Shown here piece by piece: positions 7,082 to 15,172 of a DNA stretch of 64,000 nt (position 1 is the stretch's first letter; each line of letters starts with the position of its first letter). Both the position numbers and the translations under genes were made by a program. Below the pieces are notes generated by a model. That model made no database searches and was not told where the DNA came from. It saw nothing but the letters and a program-made list of their open reading frames with translations. The stretch lies in assembly GCF_007747655.1 (NCBI RefSeq), contig NZ_CP036274.1, positions 6,448,001 to 6,512,000 on the forward strand, in the 5' to 3' direction. Source of the stretch: Anatilimnocola aggregata (lineage in GTDB: Bacteria > Planctomycetota > Planctomycetia > Pirellulales > Pirellulaceae).

Positions 7082-8029
7082 ATGAAAGTTTCCATCATTG
7101 GCGGCGGCGGTTTGGTTGGCTCGAGCGCGGGCTTTGCGCTGCAATGCGGCGGCGTCGTCAGCGAGATCGCACTCCTCGACGTGAACGCGGAACTGGCGAG
7201 TGGCCAGGCCCTCGACATGCTGCACGGCGCGCCAAGCGTGGCCGATCAAGTCATTACCTCGGGCGGCTACGAGCACATTCCGAGTTCCGACATCATCTGC
7301 ATCACGGCAGGTCTGCGTCGCAAGCCCGATGAAAGCCGCCTCGATCTGATCAATCGCAACACCGATCTGTTTGTCGGCATTCTCAACGAAGTGATCAAGG
7401 CCGGCGTCAAGAAGGATGCAATTGTCGTTGTGGTGTCGAACCCAGTCGACATTCTCACCTATGTCGCTGCCGATCGTCTGGGCCTGCCGCTGAGCCAGGT
7501 GATTGGTCTCGGCACGCAGCTCGATACCATTCGCTTCCGCAGCTTGATCGCGCAGCAAATGAAGGCCTCGCCGACGCAAGTCCAGGCGCTCATCCTCGGT
7601 GAGCACGGCGATAGCATGGTGCCAATCTGGTCGAGCGCTTGCATCGCGAATCTTCCACTGGAGAAGTTTCCGGGCTGGAGTCCCAAGCTGGCCGACGAGC
7701 TCTTCACGCGCACCAAGGGCTCGGGCGCGGAAGTGATCAAGAAGAAGACCGGGGCCGGTTTTGCCGTGGGCATCGCCATCCGCGACGTGATTCATTCGAT
7801 CGTGCTCGATCAGCAACGCATTCTGCCGGTGAGCAGCGTGCAAGAAGGTTGCTACGACATTCGCGATGTCGCCCTCAGCGTACCGACTGTGGTTGGCCGC
7901 AAGGGTGTGGTCGCTCGCCACCAGATCGAACTCTGGCCGAAGGAAGTTCAACTCCTGCGCAAGAGCGGGCTAGTTCTGCGTCAAACATTGGAAACTGTCC
8001 TGGCCCGAATTGGCCGGCAGAAGAAATAG
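7082..8029 (+). CDS. Lactate/malate dehydrogenase family enzyme
   Basis: A 315-aa NAD-dependent 2-hydroxyacid dehydrogenase of the LDH/MDH fold. The nucleotide loop is IIGGGGLVGSSAG (residues 5-17), the active-site loop ITAGLRRKPDESRLDL is at about 78-93, VVSNPVD follows, and the proton-relay His is in GEHGDSMVP. At the residue that separates LDH (Gln) from MDH (Arg), the loop has Arg, although the following ESRLDL looks like an LDH. It is the last gene of the operon. I see no clear targeting helix at either end, so it may be cytosolic or enter by another route. It could oxidise lactate leaving the pathway or balance NADH; sequence alone does not decide. Confidence 0.92.
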   Translation: MKVSIIGGGGLVGSSAGFALQCGGVVSEIALLDVNAELASGQALDMLHGAPSVADQVITSGGYEHIPSSDIICITAGLRRKPDESRLDLINRNTDLFVGILNEVIKAGVKKDAIVVVVSNPVDILTYVAADRLGLPLSQVIGLGTQLDTIRFRSLIAQQMKASPTQVQALILGEHGDSMVPIWSSACIANLPLEKFPGWSPKLADELFTRTKGSGAEVIKKKTGAGFAVGIAIRDVIHSIVLDQQRILPVSSVQEGCYDIRDVALSVPTVVGRKGVVARHQIELWPKEVQLLRKSGLVLRQTLETVLARIGRQKK

Positions 8030-8179
8030 TCCGAAGCACCGGCCATTTTTCTTCGCGTTTCTCGCGAATTCGCCCGCGCAGCAGCAACTACGGCTCTGCG
8101 CGCGGTCGCTCAAATCCCTACAATCGCGCTGCCCGGTCGCTGACAAATTGTCTCGGTCAATGTCGATAGCCTGAAGTAG

Positions 8180-8207
8180 TTGGAAGGCCAAGGGAGCCAA
8201 TTATACT
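8180..8207 (+). promoter_or_regulatory. Candidate promoter for the GH88 gene
   Basis: TTGGAA (8180-8185) and TATACT (8202-8207) are separated by 16 nt in the 220-nt gap after the microcompartment operon. Transcription would start near 8214, giving a leader of about 36 nt before the GH88 ATG. It is a pattern match only. Confidence 0.45.
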
Positions 8208-8249
8208 GACTGCTCGCGATCGATTTGCCACCCGCAGGCAGCAACTCCC

Positions 8250-10301
8250 ATGACTCACTCTGCACGTTCTCGCAAGCAACTTTTCCAGCGCCCCTTGCGA
8301 CTCGAATCGTTGGAACTGCGGGCCATGATGGCTGCACTGCCACTTGCGGAAACGATCTATCTTTCGACCGACACTCCCGGCACGGTGACCGGCTCGGACG
8401 GCGTGTCCGTAAAAGTGGATGACTCAGACGTGCTGCGGCTCGACATTGAGCGGTCAGCTGGCGGGAGCGTACTTTCGTATCGCTACCGGTTGCTGTTCGA
8501 TGGCAGCGATGTGGGTCTGGAGACCGACGATGAAGACATCGACGCCCTGGCAATCCTGCCCGATGGAAGCCTGGTAATTTCCACTATGGGTCGCGCAACT
8601 GTGCCGGGCGTGACTGCTGAAGACGAAGACCTGCTGCGATTTGTGCCGGCCATTGATGGCTACGGCAGCAAGACGATGGGAACCTGGTCGCTCTATTTCG
8701 ATGGCAGCGATGTCGGACTGACGTATGCCAGCTCCGATATTGATGCTCTCTCGATCATGCCCGACGGCAAATTGGTCATTTCGACCGAAGGGCTCTACTC
8801 CGTTGGCGGCGTGATTGGTTACGGCGAAGACCTCCTTCAATTTGCCCCGACTGCGCTCGGCAACACCACGGCAGGCAAATGGACGCAGCTGTTCGACGGC
8901 AGCAAGTTTGGCCTGACGACCACCAACGAGAAACTCGATGCCATCGACATGCTGGACGCGACTGTCGTGCAGATGTCGACGAACGGGCCTTTTGCGGTGA
9001 CAGGTGCAGCCGGTGACGACGAGGATGTGTTTAATTTCAACCTCACTACCAAGACCTACGAAAGTGGCCTGCGCCTCGATGGAAGTGCACTCGGCCTGAC
9101 CGCGTTCGATATCGATGCCATCGAGTTCCGCGCAGTCGGCGAAATCCTGCCGGAACCGACGGTGCACGTCGAAGTCCTGCCGACGCTAGATGTTTCCGGT
9201 ATTCTGGCCGTCGCACGAGCGAAACTTGCTTCGCACGATGCCAAGAACACAGTCAAGACTCGCTATGCCGGCTCGGCCAGTGTTTCGGCTACCAGTTGGA
9301 GCGCCGTGGGAGCCGGTGATTGGACTGCAGGCTTCTATCCCGGCCTGTTGTGGCAAATGTACGAGGCGACTGGCGATGTCGCGTGGCGGACAAAAGCCGA
9401 AGCGTGGACGGCGGGACTCGAAAGCCAGAAGAATCGGACGAGCACGCACGACTTGGGGTTCATGATCCACAACAGCTTTGGTCAAGGCGAACGCTTGACG
9501 GGCAGCGAAAGTTACAAGGCGGTGGTACTGCAGGCTGCCAAGTCGCTCAGCAGTCGATTTAACACGAAGGCCGGAGTAATGCGTTCGTGGGATGGCGGCG
9601 GCTTCCGCGTGATCATCGACAACATGATGAACCTGGAAATGTTGTTCTATGCCGCAAAAAATGGCGGCACCACTTCCACGGGTGGATCAGCGCAAGAGCT
9701 GTACAACATGGCCGTCAGCCACGCGACGAAGACACTGCAAAATCACGTGCGCGCGGATGGCAGCACTTTTCACGTCGTCAATTACAACACGACCACCGGG
9801 GGCGTCACCTCGAAGTCGACCGCCCAAGGGATGAACACCAATTCCACCTGGTCGCGCGGACAGTCTTGGGCCGTGTATGGCTTCACCATGACGTATCGCG
9901 AGACCGGCGATGCGACGTTCCTCGAAGGTGCGCGCCGCACCGCCGACTACTTCATTGCCAATTTGCCGGAAGATTATGTCCCGGCAGCTGACTTTCAGTC
10001 GCCGTATACGGGTCTCGCTCACAAAGATTCGTCAGCTGCGGCGATCTCTGCCTCGGCACTGCTGGAACTATCGACGCTCGAAACCGATCCGGCCCGCAGC
10101 GTGAAATATTTTGAGGCCGCCGTGCGCATGCTCGACTCGCTCTCTTCGCCCAGCTACTTTGCTCCACCACAACATCCTTCAATGTTGTTGCACGGGGCCC
10201 AGAAGTATCCCGGCAATAACAGCAGCTTGATCTATGGCGACTACTACTATGTAGAAGCGCTGTTGCGATATGCGAAGATCACCAATCCGTCGAGCACGTA
10301 A
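8250..10301 (+). CDS. Exported GH88-type unsaturated uronyl hydrolase with N-terminal repeats
   Basis: A 683-aa exported protein. Residues 15-28 carry the planctomycete export motif (RPLRLESLELRAMMA). Residues about 80-295 hold four imperfect repeats of some 65 aa built on FDGSDVGL, then DIDAL, then a PDG-LVIST type strand and an EDLLxF end. The C-terminal half (about 340-683) is a glycoside hydrolase family 88 domain: DWTAGFYPGLLWQMYEATGD, THDLGFM with the likely catalytic Asp 401, and IIDNMMNLE with Asp 457. GH88 enzymes remove delta-4,5-unsaturated uronic acids left by polysaccharide lyases, for example from rhamnose in ulvan or rhamnogalacturonan. It lies directly downstream of the deoxy-sugar organelle, so supply of rhamnose to it is an attractive inference. 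Confidence 0.9.
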   Translation: MTHSARSRKQLFQRPLRLESLELRAMMAALPLAETIYLSTDTPGTVTGSDGVSVKVDDSDVLRLDIERSAGGSVLSYRYRLLFDGSDVGLETDDEDIDALAILPDGSLVISTMGRATVPGVTAEDEDLLRFVPAIDGYGSKTMGTWSLYFDGSDVGLTYASSDIDALSIMPDGKLVISTEGLYSVGGVIGYGEDLLQFAPTALGNTTAGKWTQLFDGSKFGLTTTNEKLDAIDMLDATVVQMSTNGPFAVTGAAGDDEDVFNFNLTTKTYESGLRLDGSALGLTAFDIDAIEFRAVGEILPEPTVHVEVLPTLDVSGILAVARAKLASHDAKNTVKTRYAGSASVSATSWSAVGAGDWTAGFYPGLLWQMYEATGDVAWRTKAEAWTAGLESQKNRTSTHDLGFMIHNSFGQGERLTGSESYKAVVLQAAKSLSSRFNTKAGVMRSWDGGGFRVIIDNMMNLEMLFYAAKNGGTTSTGGSAQELYNMAVSHATKTLQNHVRADGSTFHVVNYNTTTGGVTSKSTAQGMNTNSTWSRGQSWAVYGFTMTYRETGDATFLEGARRTADYFIANLPEDYVPAADFQSPYTGLAHKDSSAAAISASALLELSTLETDPARSVKYFEAAVRMLDSLSSPSYFAPPQHPSMLLHGAQKYPGNNSSLIYGDYYYVEALLRYAKITNPSST

Positions 10302-10729
10302 CAATCACCACTTGAAATTGCTTCCCGAAATTGAACAGGCAGCAGCCGACGGAGTGCGACGTCGCCACCCGAGCCGAGACAGAAGGAAAATATCCCTTAC
10401 ATGTACTTGACAACTATTCACTAGTTATCGACAATCTAAGCGGCTATTTGACAACCTGGTGGAGCGCACTTCTGCACCGCGGGCGTAGTTTGATCGGCGC
10501 GGAATTGCTGCCTGGCACACCTGGAAATTCACGGGCCGTGAAGCGCCGCCGAGGGGTTAATCAACAAAGAGGATGTTTTCGCGATTGGCAAGTTGGGCGC
10601 AATTCGTTGCCGCCAAAGGACTTGACTGCAATGCACGCAAAAGGGGGGGTGTTGATTAACCTCGCGTCCTGTGAGCCGAGGCGGGCGTCGAGTGACTTGG
10701 CTCTTGGGGTTGCGTTGAGAAAATACCAA
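10302..10729. other. Gene-free 428-nt gap between convergent genes
   Basis: No convincing coding sequence is present; a + strand open frame here continues as antisense through the phosphodiesterase gene and has no family features. A promoter-like pair TTGACA (10407-10412) and GACAAT (10430-10435), 17 nt apart, points to the right although no gene follows on that strand. I see no strong terminator hairpin. Confidence 0.6.
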
Positions 10730-11650
10730 CTATTTCAAGCCCACCGGCTTGCCGTCAAGTTTCCATTCGTCCTTCGGTGTTGCGCCGAGGTGGGCCAGTA
10801 CCGTAACCGGTGCATCGACCAGATAGACCTGCTCGGCAAAGGTGCCACGCTCTGCAGCGGGACCACTGACGATCAGAAAGCTGCTGAGGATCTCGGGAAT
10901 TTTATGGCCGCTGCCATGCCCCTTGCCTTTGCCACCGTGGTCGCTGGTGACGACCACTAGCCAGTCTTCGGCCGCATAGGTCTGGCGGGCCTTCATGGCC
11001 GCGACCAACTGGCCCACCAATTTGTCGGCCCGTTCGATTGCGGAAATGTACTCCGGCACGGTGGGATGAAAGCCATGCGCGTGCCCGGCAACGTCTACCT
11101 GGCCGATATACACGAACAGCACATCCGGATTGCCTTCGGCCAGTTCCTGCACACCGGCCGCCACCGCTGCGTTGTCGTAACGGTCGTAATCGAGCACGCC
11201 GTGCGCCTTCTCTTCGTAATTGACCGAAACGTCGGCAGCCGAAGTGATCTTCTCATGCACGGGTTTCCAGGTGACGTGCGACACGGTGCGGGCAGCGGGG
11301 CGAACTTCCTTGAGGCGGGCGAAGAAGTGAGGGAAGTCGGTGTACTTGCTGTCTTTGAATTGATTGTCGTGTACGCCATGTTTATCGGCCCACACGCCGG
11401 TGAGAATGGTCGACCACCCCGGCCCGCTGACGGTATCGTTCTTTTGATAGCGATCGCCGAGAATCAGGCAACTGGGCGAATGAATGCCCTCTTTCAGGAG
11501 CGCGTGCAACTGCGGCGTTTCGGCCTTCTCGACTGCATCGAAGCGGGTGCCATCGATGCCGATGTAGAGGACTTTTTTTACTTTCTCGGCAGCGGAGGCA
11601 CAGGCAGGAACCAGCAAGACAATGGCAAGGACCAATAGACGACGAAACAT
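10730..11650 (-). CDS. Secreted alkaline-phosphatase-superfamily phosphodiesterase
   Basis: A 306-aa protein with a signal peptide (MFRRLLVLAIVLLVPACASA). The domain is a type I phosphodiesterase/nucleotide pyrophosphatase. The first metal site is in YIGIDGTRFDA (about residues 30-40). The nucleophile region is SGPGWSTILTG. Further metal ligands are in DVAGHAHGFH and VVTSDHGGKGKGHGSG. Cutting of a phosphodiester or phosphonate outside the cytoplasm is expected; the substrate is unknown. It is last of a minus-strand run behind the hydroxyacid dehydrogenase, with an 88-nt gap. The acidic and His ligands all appear present, so it should be active. Confidence 0.88.
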   Translation of the reverse strand: MFRRLLVLAIVLLVPACASAAEKVKKVLYIGIDGTRFDAVEKAETPQLHALLKEGIHSPSCLILGDRYQKNDTVSGPGWSTILTGVWADKHGVHDNQFKDSKYTDFPHFFARLKEVRPAARTVSHVTWKPVHEKITSAADVSVNYEEKAHGVLDYDRYDNAAVAAGVQELAEGNPDVLFVYIGQVDVAGHAHGFHPTVPEYISAIERADKLVGQLVAAMKARQTYAAEDWLVVVTSDHGGKGKGHGSGHKIPEILSSFLIVSGPAAERGTFAEQVYLVDAPVTVLAHLGATPKDEWKLDGKPVGLK

Positions 11651-11738
11651 CGTAGAGTTTCCTCAAACCTGCTAGCGCAAAAGCCGTTTAACCCCCGGGG
11701 CAGGCCTGGGGGCGGGTGAATCACAGTCAAGGAAACTT

Positions 11739-12722
11739 TTACCAACGCCAACCTTCGCGTAGCGTGTCGTTCACGATGCAGCCTTGTGGCCAGCGGCCTT
11801 GGGCCAGATCGACCAGGCACTCGGCCGCCAACTTGCCCATGGCATCGAGGGCCGTTTGATCGATGCCGCCGAGATGCGGTGCGAAGACGACATTCTCGAA
11901 CTGCCGCAGCGGACTGGAATGCGGCAACGGTTCGGTCTTGGTGACGTCGAGTCCCGCGCCGAACAAATGCCCGCTGGCGATCGCTTCGGCCAGTGCGTCT
12001 TCGTCGACAAGGCCACCGCGCGAAGTATTAATCAGCACGCTGTTTTGCTTCATCAGCGCCAAGGTGCGGCGATTGATGATGTCTGTCGTTTCCGGCGTGC
12101 AGGGCATGTGCAAACTGACGATATCGGCCTGGGCCAGCAGATCCTGAAACGAAACCAACTCGATGCCTCGCTGCTGGGCGAAGGCGGCATCGGCGTACGG
12201 ATCGTATGCGATCACCTTCAGCCCCAGCCCCTGGCAGCGGGGAGTCATCGCGCGGCCAATGCGACCGAGACCGACAAGGCCGATGGTGTTGCCAGCCAAA
12301 CGTCGTGGGCAATCGCGCCGCCACAGATTGCGGCGGATCTCGCGGTCGCGTGTGCAAGTATCGCGAAAGACGGCCGTAATCAGGGCAATCGCCTGCTCGG
12401 CAACTGAGTGCTCGTTGGTGCCGGGCGTGATGATGACGGCCGCGTTGTGCCTGGTGGCTGCCGCAACATCCACCGCATCGTAACCAACACCAACCCGAGC
12501 CACCGCGCGGAGCTTGCTGCCGGCGAAGATCGGCTCAGAGTAACGTTCGACACTGGCCAGCGTGCAATCGATCCCTTGCAACTGGCGAATGAACTCGGCT
12601 GGCGGATGCAAGGTGCAATCACCCTCGGCCATCACCACTTCGAAGCCCGCCGCATCGAGAACGTCACGCCACGGGCCCTTGCCCGATGCATAGACGACAG
12701 GAGTAATCAGAACACGTGGCAT
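11739..12722 (-). CDS. D-isomer-specific 2-hydroxyacid dehydrogenase (phosphoglycerate dehydrogenase-like)
   Basis: A 327-aa NAD(P)-dependent dehydrogenase. The Rossmann motif is GLVGLGRIGRAM (about 148-159). Catalytic Arg is in NTSRGGLVDE, Glu in KTEPLP and His in FAPHLGGID, giving the complete triad of the family. It lacks the C-terminal ACT domain of full SerA, so a role in serine synthesis is uncertain. Glyoxylate, hydroxypyruvate or a sugar acid are equally possible. It starts 15 nt after the macro-domain gene stop and is probably co-transcribed with it. Confidence 0.88.
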   Translation of the reverse strand: MPRVLITPVVYASGKGPWRDVLDAAGFEVVMAEGDCTLHPPAEFIRQLQGIDCTLASVERYSEPIFAGSKLRAVARVGVGYDAVDVAAATRHNAAVIITPGTNEHSVAEQAIALITAVFRDTCTRDREIRRNLWRRDCPRRLAGNTIGLVGLGRIGRAMTPRCQGLGLKVIAYDPYADAAFAQQRGIELVSFQDLLAQADIVSLHMPCTPETTDIINRRTLALMKQNSVLINTSRGGLVDEDALAEAIASGHLFGAGLDVTKTEPLPHSSPLRQFENVVFAPHLGGIDQTALDAMGKLAAECLVDLAQGRWPQGCIVNDTLREGWRW

Positions 12723-12737
12723 CGAAAGCTCCAGAGG

Positions 12738-13250
12738 TCAGCAAGCAGAGATCAGATGTCGGAGAGAATCGGCTAATGATTCGTTGGTGGTCGCAAGAGT
12801 CATATCGTCGACATTGTCGATCGGATTGGCAATCAAGGCGCGAACAGATTTCAGGAATTCTTCTGCGGGGCACCGACCATAGCCACAACCTAGACATGCG
12901 GCAGCGATTGAACGGCAGCCAGCTGCGGCCAAGGCGAGTGTTGCGGCAGAATACGTTTGCAAAATCACTTCGGAGCTTGTGCCATAGAAGACGTCAATTG
13001 CCACCGCTTGAGCTACCGCTCGAAAAGGCGAACCACAGCCCGGCATTACTACTGCAGTACCAGTTGGCACATTGCGCAGGCCGCGATCGCGCAGATACTC
13101 GTGCAGAAGAGTCTGCATCGAAGGTCCGTAGCGGAGTGAGAATGCTCCTCCCACTCCACCCGAAAGGTTGAGACTCGGATTCGCGGAGCACAACAGGCCG
13201 TCTGCGGCGACATCGAGAAGGTCGCCGTGGATGATTTGCCATTTCGTCAT
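12738..13250 (-). CDS. Macro-domain (ADP-ribose binding) protein
   Basis: A 170-aa single-domain protein with macro-fold marks: IIHGDLLDVAADGLLCSANPSLNLSGGVGGAF at the N-terminus, containing the ADP-ribose binding Asn and Gly-rich loop, and AVVMPGCG plus AACLGCGYGRCP later. Members bind or hydrolyse ADP-ribose, O-acetyl-ADP-ribose or ADP-ribosylated targets. The Cys-rich loop CLGCGYGRCP is a little unusual. It lies between the Gfo/Idh oxidoreductase (83 nt upstream) and the hydroxyacid dehydrogenase (15 nt downstream) on the same strand. The pairing gives no obvious pathway. Confidence 0.85.
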   Translation of the reverse strand: MTKWQIIHGDLLDVAADGLLCSANPSLNLSGGVGGAFSLRYGPSMQTLLHEYLRDRGLRNVPTGTAVVMPGCGSPFRAVAQAVAIDVFYGTSSEVILQTYSAATLALAAAGCRSIAAACLGCGYGRCPAEEFLKSVRALIANPIDNVDDMTLATTNESLADSLRHLISAC

Positions 13251-13333
13251 CGAAGCGTTCGAAATGGTTGGACCATTTACAGTTCGGCCCCCTCACCCCG
13301 GAGTACCGAGGAGAGGGAGTAAATGATAAATCC

Positions 13334-15172
13334 TCACGCTAGTTCCGCACCGAACTTGGCAGCTTCAGCTTTGACGTCGCTGCCGTCGGGCGTGGCGTCG
13401 CTGTTGATGTCGTACCAGTCTTCGCTGAATGCCAGGTAACCGCCCTTACCCTTGTTGGCATTGTCGATGGCCACGTTCGTGGCGAGAGCGATCACGGCGT
13501 CGCCGAGAGCAACCTTGGCATTGCAGCGCGGCTGATTCTCGCGAGCTGGGTTGCGGATGCACCAGGCCCAATGCTCGATCTCTTCGGTGTAACCGCGACT
13601 GACGGGGCCCGAAGTGGCGGCTGCCTTGGCGAGGGAAGGTCCCTTGCCGCTGGCTTGCGTATCGAGCGTCGGACCACCCTTGTCGTCCTTCACGCCAATC
13701 TTGGTCGAGGTATCGCTGTTCTTGAACAGCAGTACTTCCTGCTCGCGCTCGAGCAGCAGGGTGCCCTTGGTCCCCATGACCGTTTCGCCATAGCCACCCC
13801 AACCGTTGCCGTTGATCGAAGAGTAGGTAACCACGACCTTCTTCTCCGGATGCTTCACGGCGTCGTACGAAGGAATTCCATCCTTGCCGGGATAGTTCAT
13901 TGCCGGATCGTAGTAGCCCGGATCGTAACCCGGTTCGTAGCCTGGCCCAGGGAATTCGTACATGCAGTAAACGTGATCCTCTGCCTCGCGATCGAGGGGG
14001 AAGGTGTGACGGCCACCCACGGCATGCACGCTGAGCGGGTGAGCCTTTTTGCCGTCCTTGCGGAGGGCACTGCAGAAGATGCTGGCCGCATCGAGTTGAT
14101 GGCTGCCGAGTTCGGCCATCAAGCCGCCGCCAGTCCGCTGGAACAACCGCCAGCGCATCAGCTCTTCGCGAGCTTCGCGCATCTTGCCGTCTCCAAGCGG
14201 GAAGTCCTGGTACCCGTACTTCTTCGCATCGACGTCGGCATCAAGCAGCCAGGCAGTCCACTGGGCCACTTGCTTTGCGAGCATGTTTGCGGTGCCGGGA
14301 TTCTTTTCGTCCTTGAGGGACTTCTTCAGTGCATCGAGCTTCTTGGCAACGAAGTTGATCTTCTCGGATTCTCCCTTAGCGTTGACCGTGTCGATTTCCC
14401 AGGGCAGTGGTGGTTGCCAAGTGTCTGAACCGGGCAAATTGCCGCGGTGCCACTGCGCGCGAATGTGGTGCATCTCGCCCAGCACGCCCCAGCGGAGCAG
14501 ATTGACCGCATTGTCATAGAGCACGCTGTAGTGCCGCTGATGACCGACACACAGAATCTTGCCGGTCTTATCGGCCACGCGCCCCATCAACTTGCATTGG
14601 GCCACATTGTGGGCCATTAACTTTTCCGTCAGCACATGCTTGCCGGCCTGCATGGCTTCGATAGCCACCGGAGCGTGCAGGTGCAACGGCAGGGCGATAA
14701 TGATCGCCTCGACGTCGGGATTCTTCAGCACTGCTTTGTAGTCTTCGGTGACCTTGATGTGCTGCTTGGCCGCGGTCTCGTCCGAGAAACCGTAACGCTT
14801 GATCAGCCCCTGGCGATTGGCGAGAGCCACGTCACCGGCCCAGTCGCCGTGAAACGCGCGATGGACGTTGTAGGGCCGAATGTCGCAGATCTCCACGACA
14901 TCGACATATTCTGGATTGCAGGCGTTGATGAGTACGCCCCCTTCGTCTCCAGTTCCGATGATTGCAATTCGCACCGGGCTGGCGAGTTTCTGGTCTTGCT
15001 GCCAGAAGTAAGCGGCTCCGAGACCTGCACCGGAGACGATGCCGGCACCAACGACACCTTTGAGGAAGTCGCGGCGATTGAATGGTTCAGCAGCAGGGGA
15101 GCGGTCGAGCGCATCCATTGCCGAATAGTAGTTCTCTTGACCAACGGCCCGTTCTTCTGGGGTCAGGTTCAT
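13334..15172 (-). CDS. Gfo/Idh/MocA-family oxidoreductase with Tat signal
   Basis: A 612-aa exported oxidoreductase. A Tat signal begins at about residue 33 (NRRDFLKGVVGAGIVSG). The NAD(P) Rossmann domain follows with IAIIGTGDEGG, and the family TEKLMAHN motif gives the EK pair (Lys catalytic or cofactor-binding). The C-terminal domain is long and includes an insertion rich in Tyr, Pro and Gly (GYEPGYDPGYYDPAM) typical of planctomycete members. Such enzymes oxidise or epimerise sugars or inositols using tightly bound NAD. The ATG overlaps the DoxX gene stop by 4 nt (ATGA) and has AAGGAG upstream inside that gene, so the two are translationally coupled. Confidence 0.9.
   Translation of the reverse strand: MNLTPEERAVGQENYYSAMDALDRSPAAEPFNRRDFLKGVVGAGIVSGAGLGAAYFWQQDQKLASPVRIAIIGTGDEGGVLINACNPEYVDVVEICDIRPYNVHRAFHGDWAGDVALANRQGLIKRYGFSDETAAKQHIKVTEDYKAVLKNPDVEAIIIALPLHLHAPVAIEAMQAGKHVLTEKLMAHNVAQCKLMGRVADKTGKILCVGHQRHYSVLYDNAVNLLRWGVLGEMHHIRAQWHRGNLPGSDTWQPPLPWEIDTVNAKGESEKINFVAKKLDALKKSLKDEKNPGTANMLAKQVAQWTAWLLDADVDAKKYGYQDFPLGDGKMREAREELMRWRLFQRTGGGLMAELGSHQLDAASIFCSALRKDGKKAHPLSVHAVGGRHTFPLDREAEDHVYCMYEFPGPGYEPGYDPGYYDPAMNYPGKDGIPSYDAVKHPEKKVVVTYSSINGNGWGGYGETVMGTKGTLLLEREQEVLLFKNSDTSTKIGVKDDKGGPTLDTQASGKGPSLAKAAATSGPVSRGYTEEIEHWAWCIRNPARENQPRCNAKVALGDAVIALATNVAIDNANKGKGGYLAFSEDWYDINSDATPDGSDVKAEAAKFGAELA

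Noticed and set aside
10331-10960. 209-aa + strand frame in and beyond the gap after the GH88 gene
   Set aside because: Half of it is antisense to the phosphodiesterase gene and the rest has no recognisable feature or ribosome-binding site.
13251-13333. CCCTC...GAGGG inverted elements between the macro-domain and Gfo/Idh genes, as a terminator
   Set aside because: The pairing is short and interrupted and there is no T tract. Similar pyrimidine-rich tracts are common between planctomycete genes.
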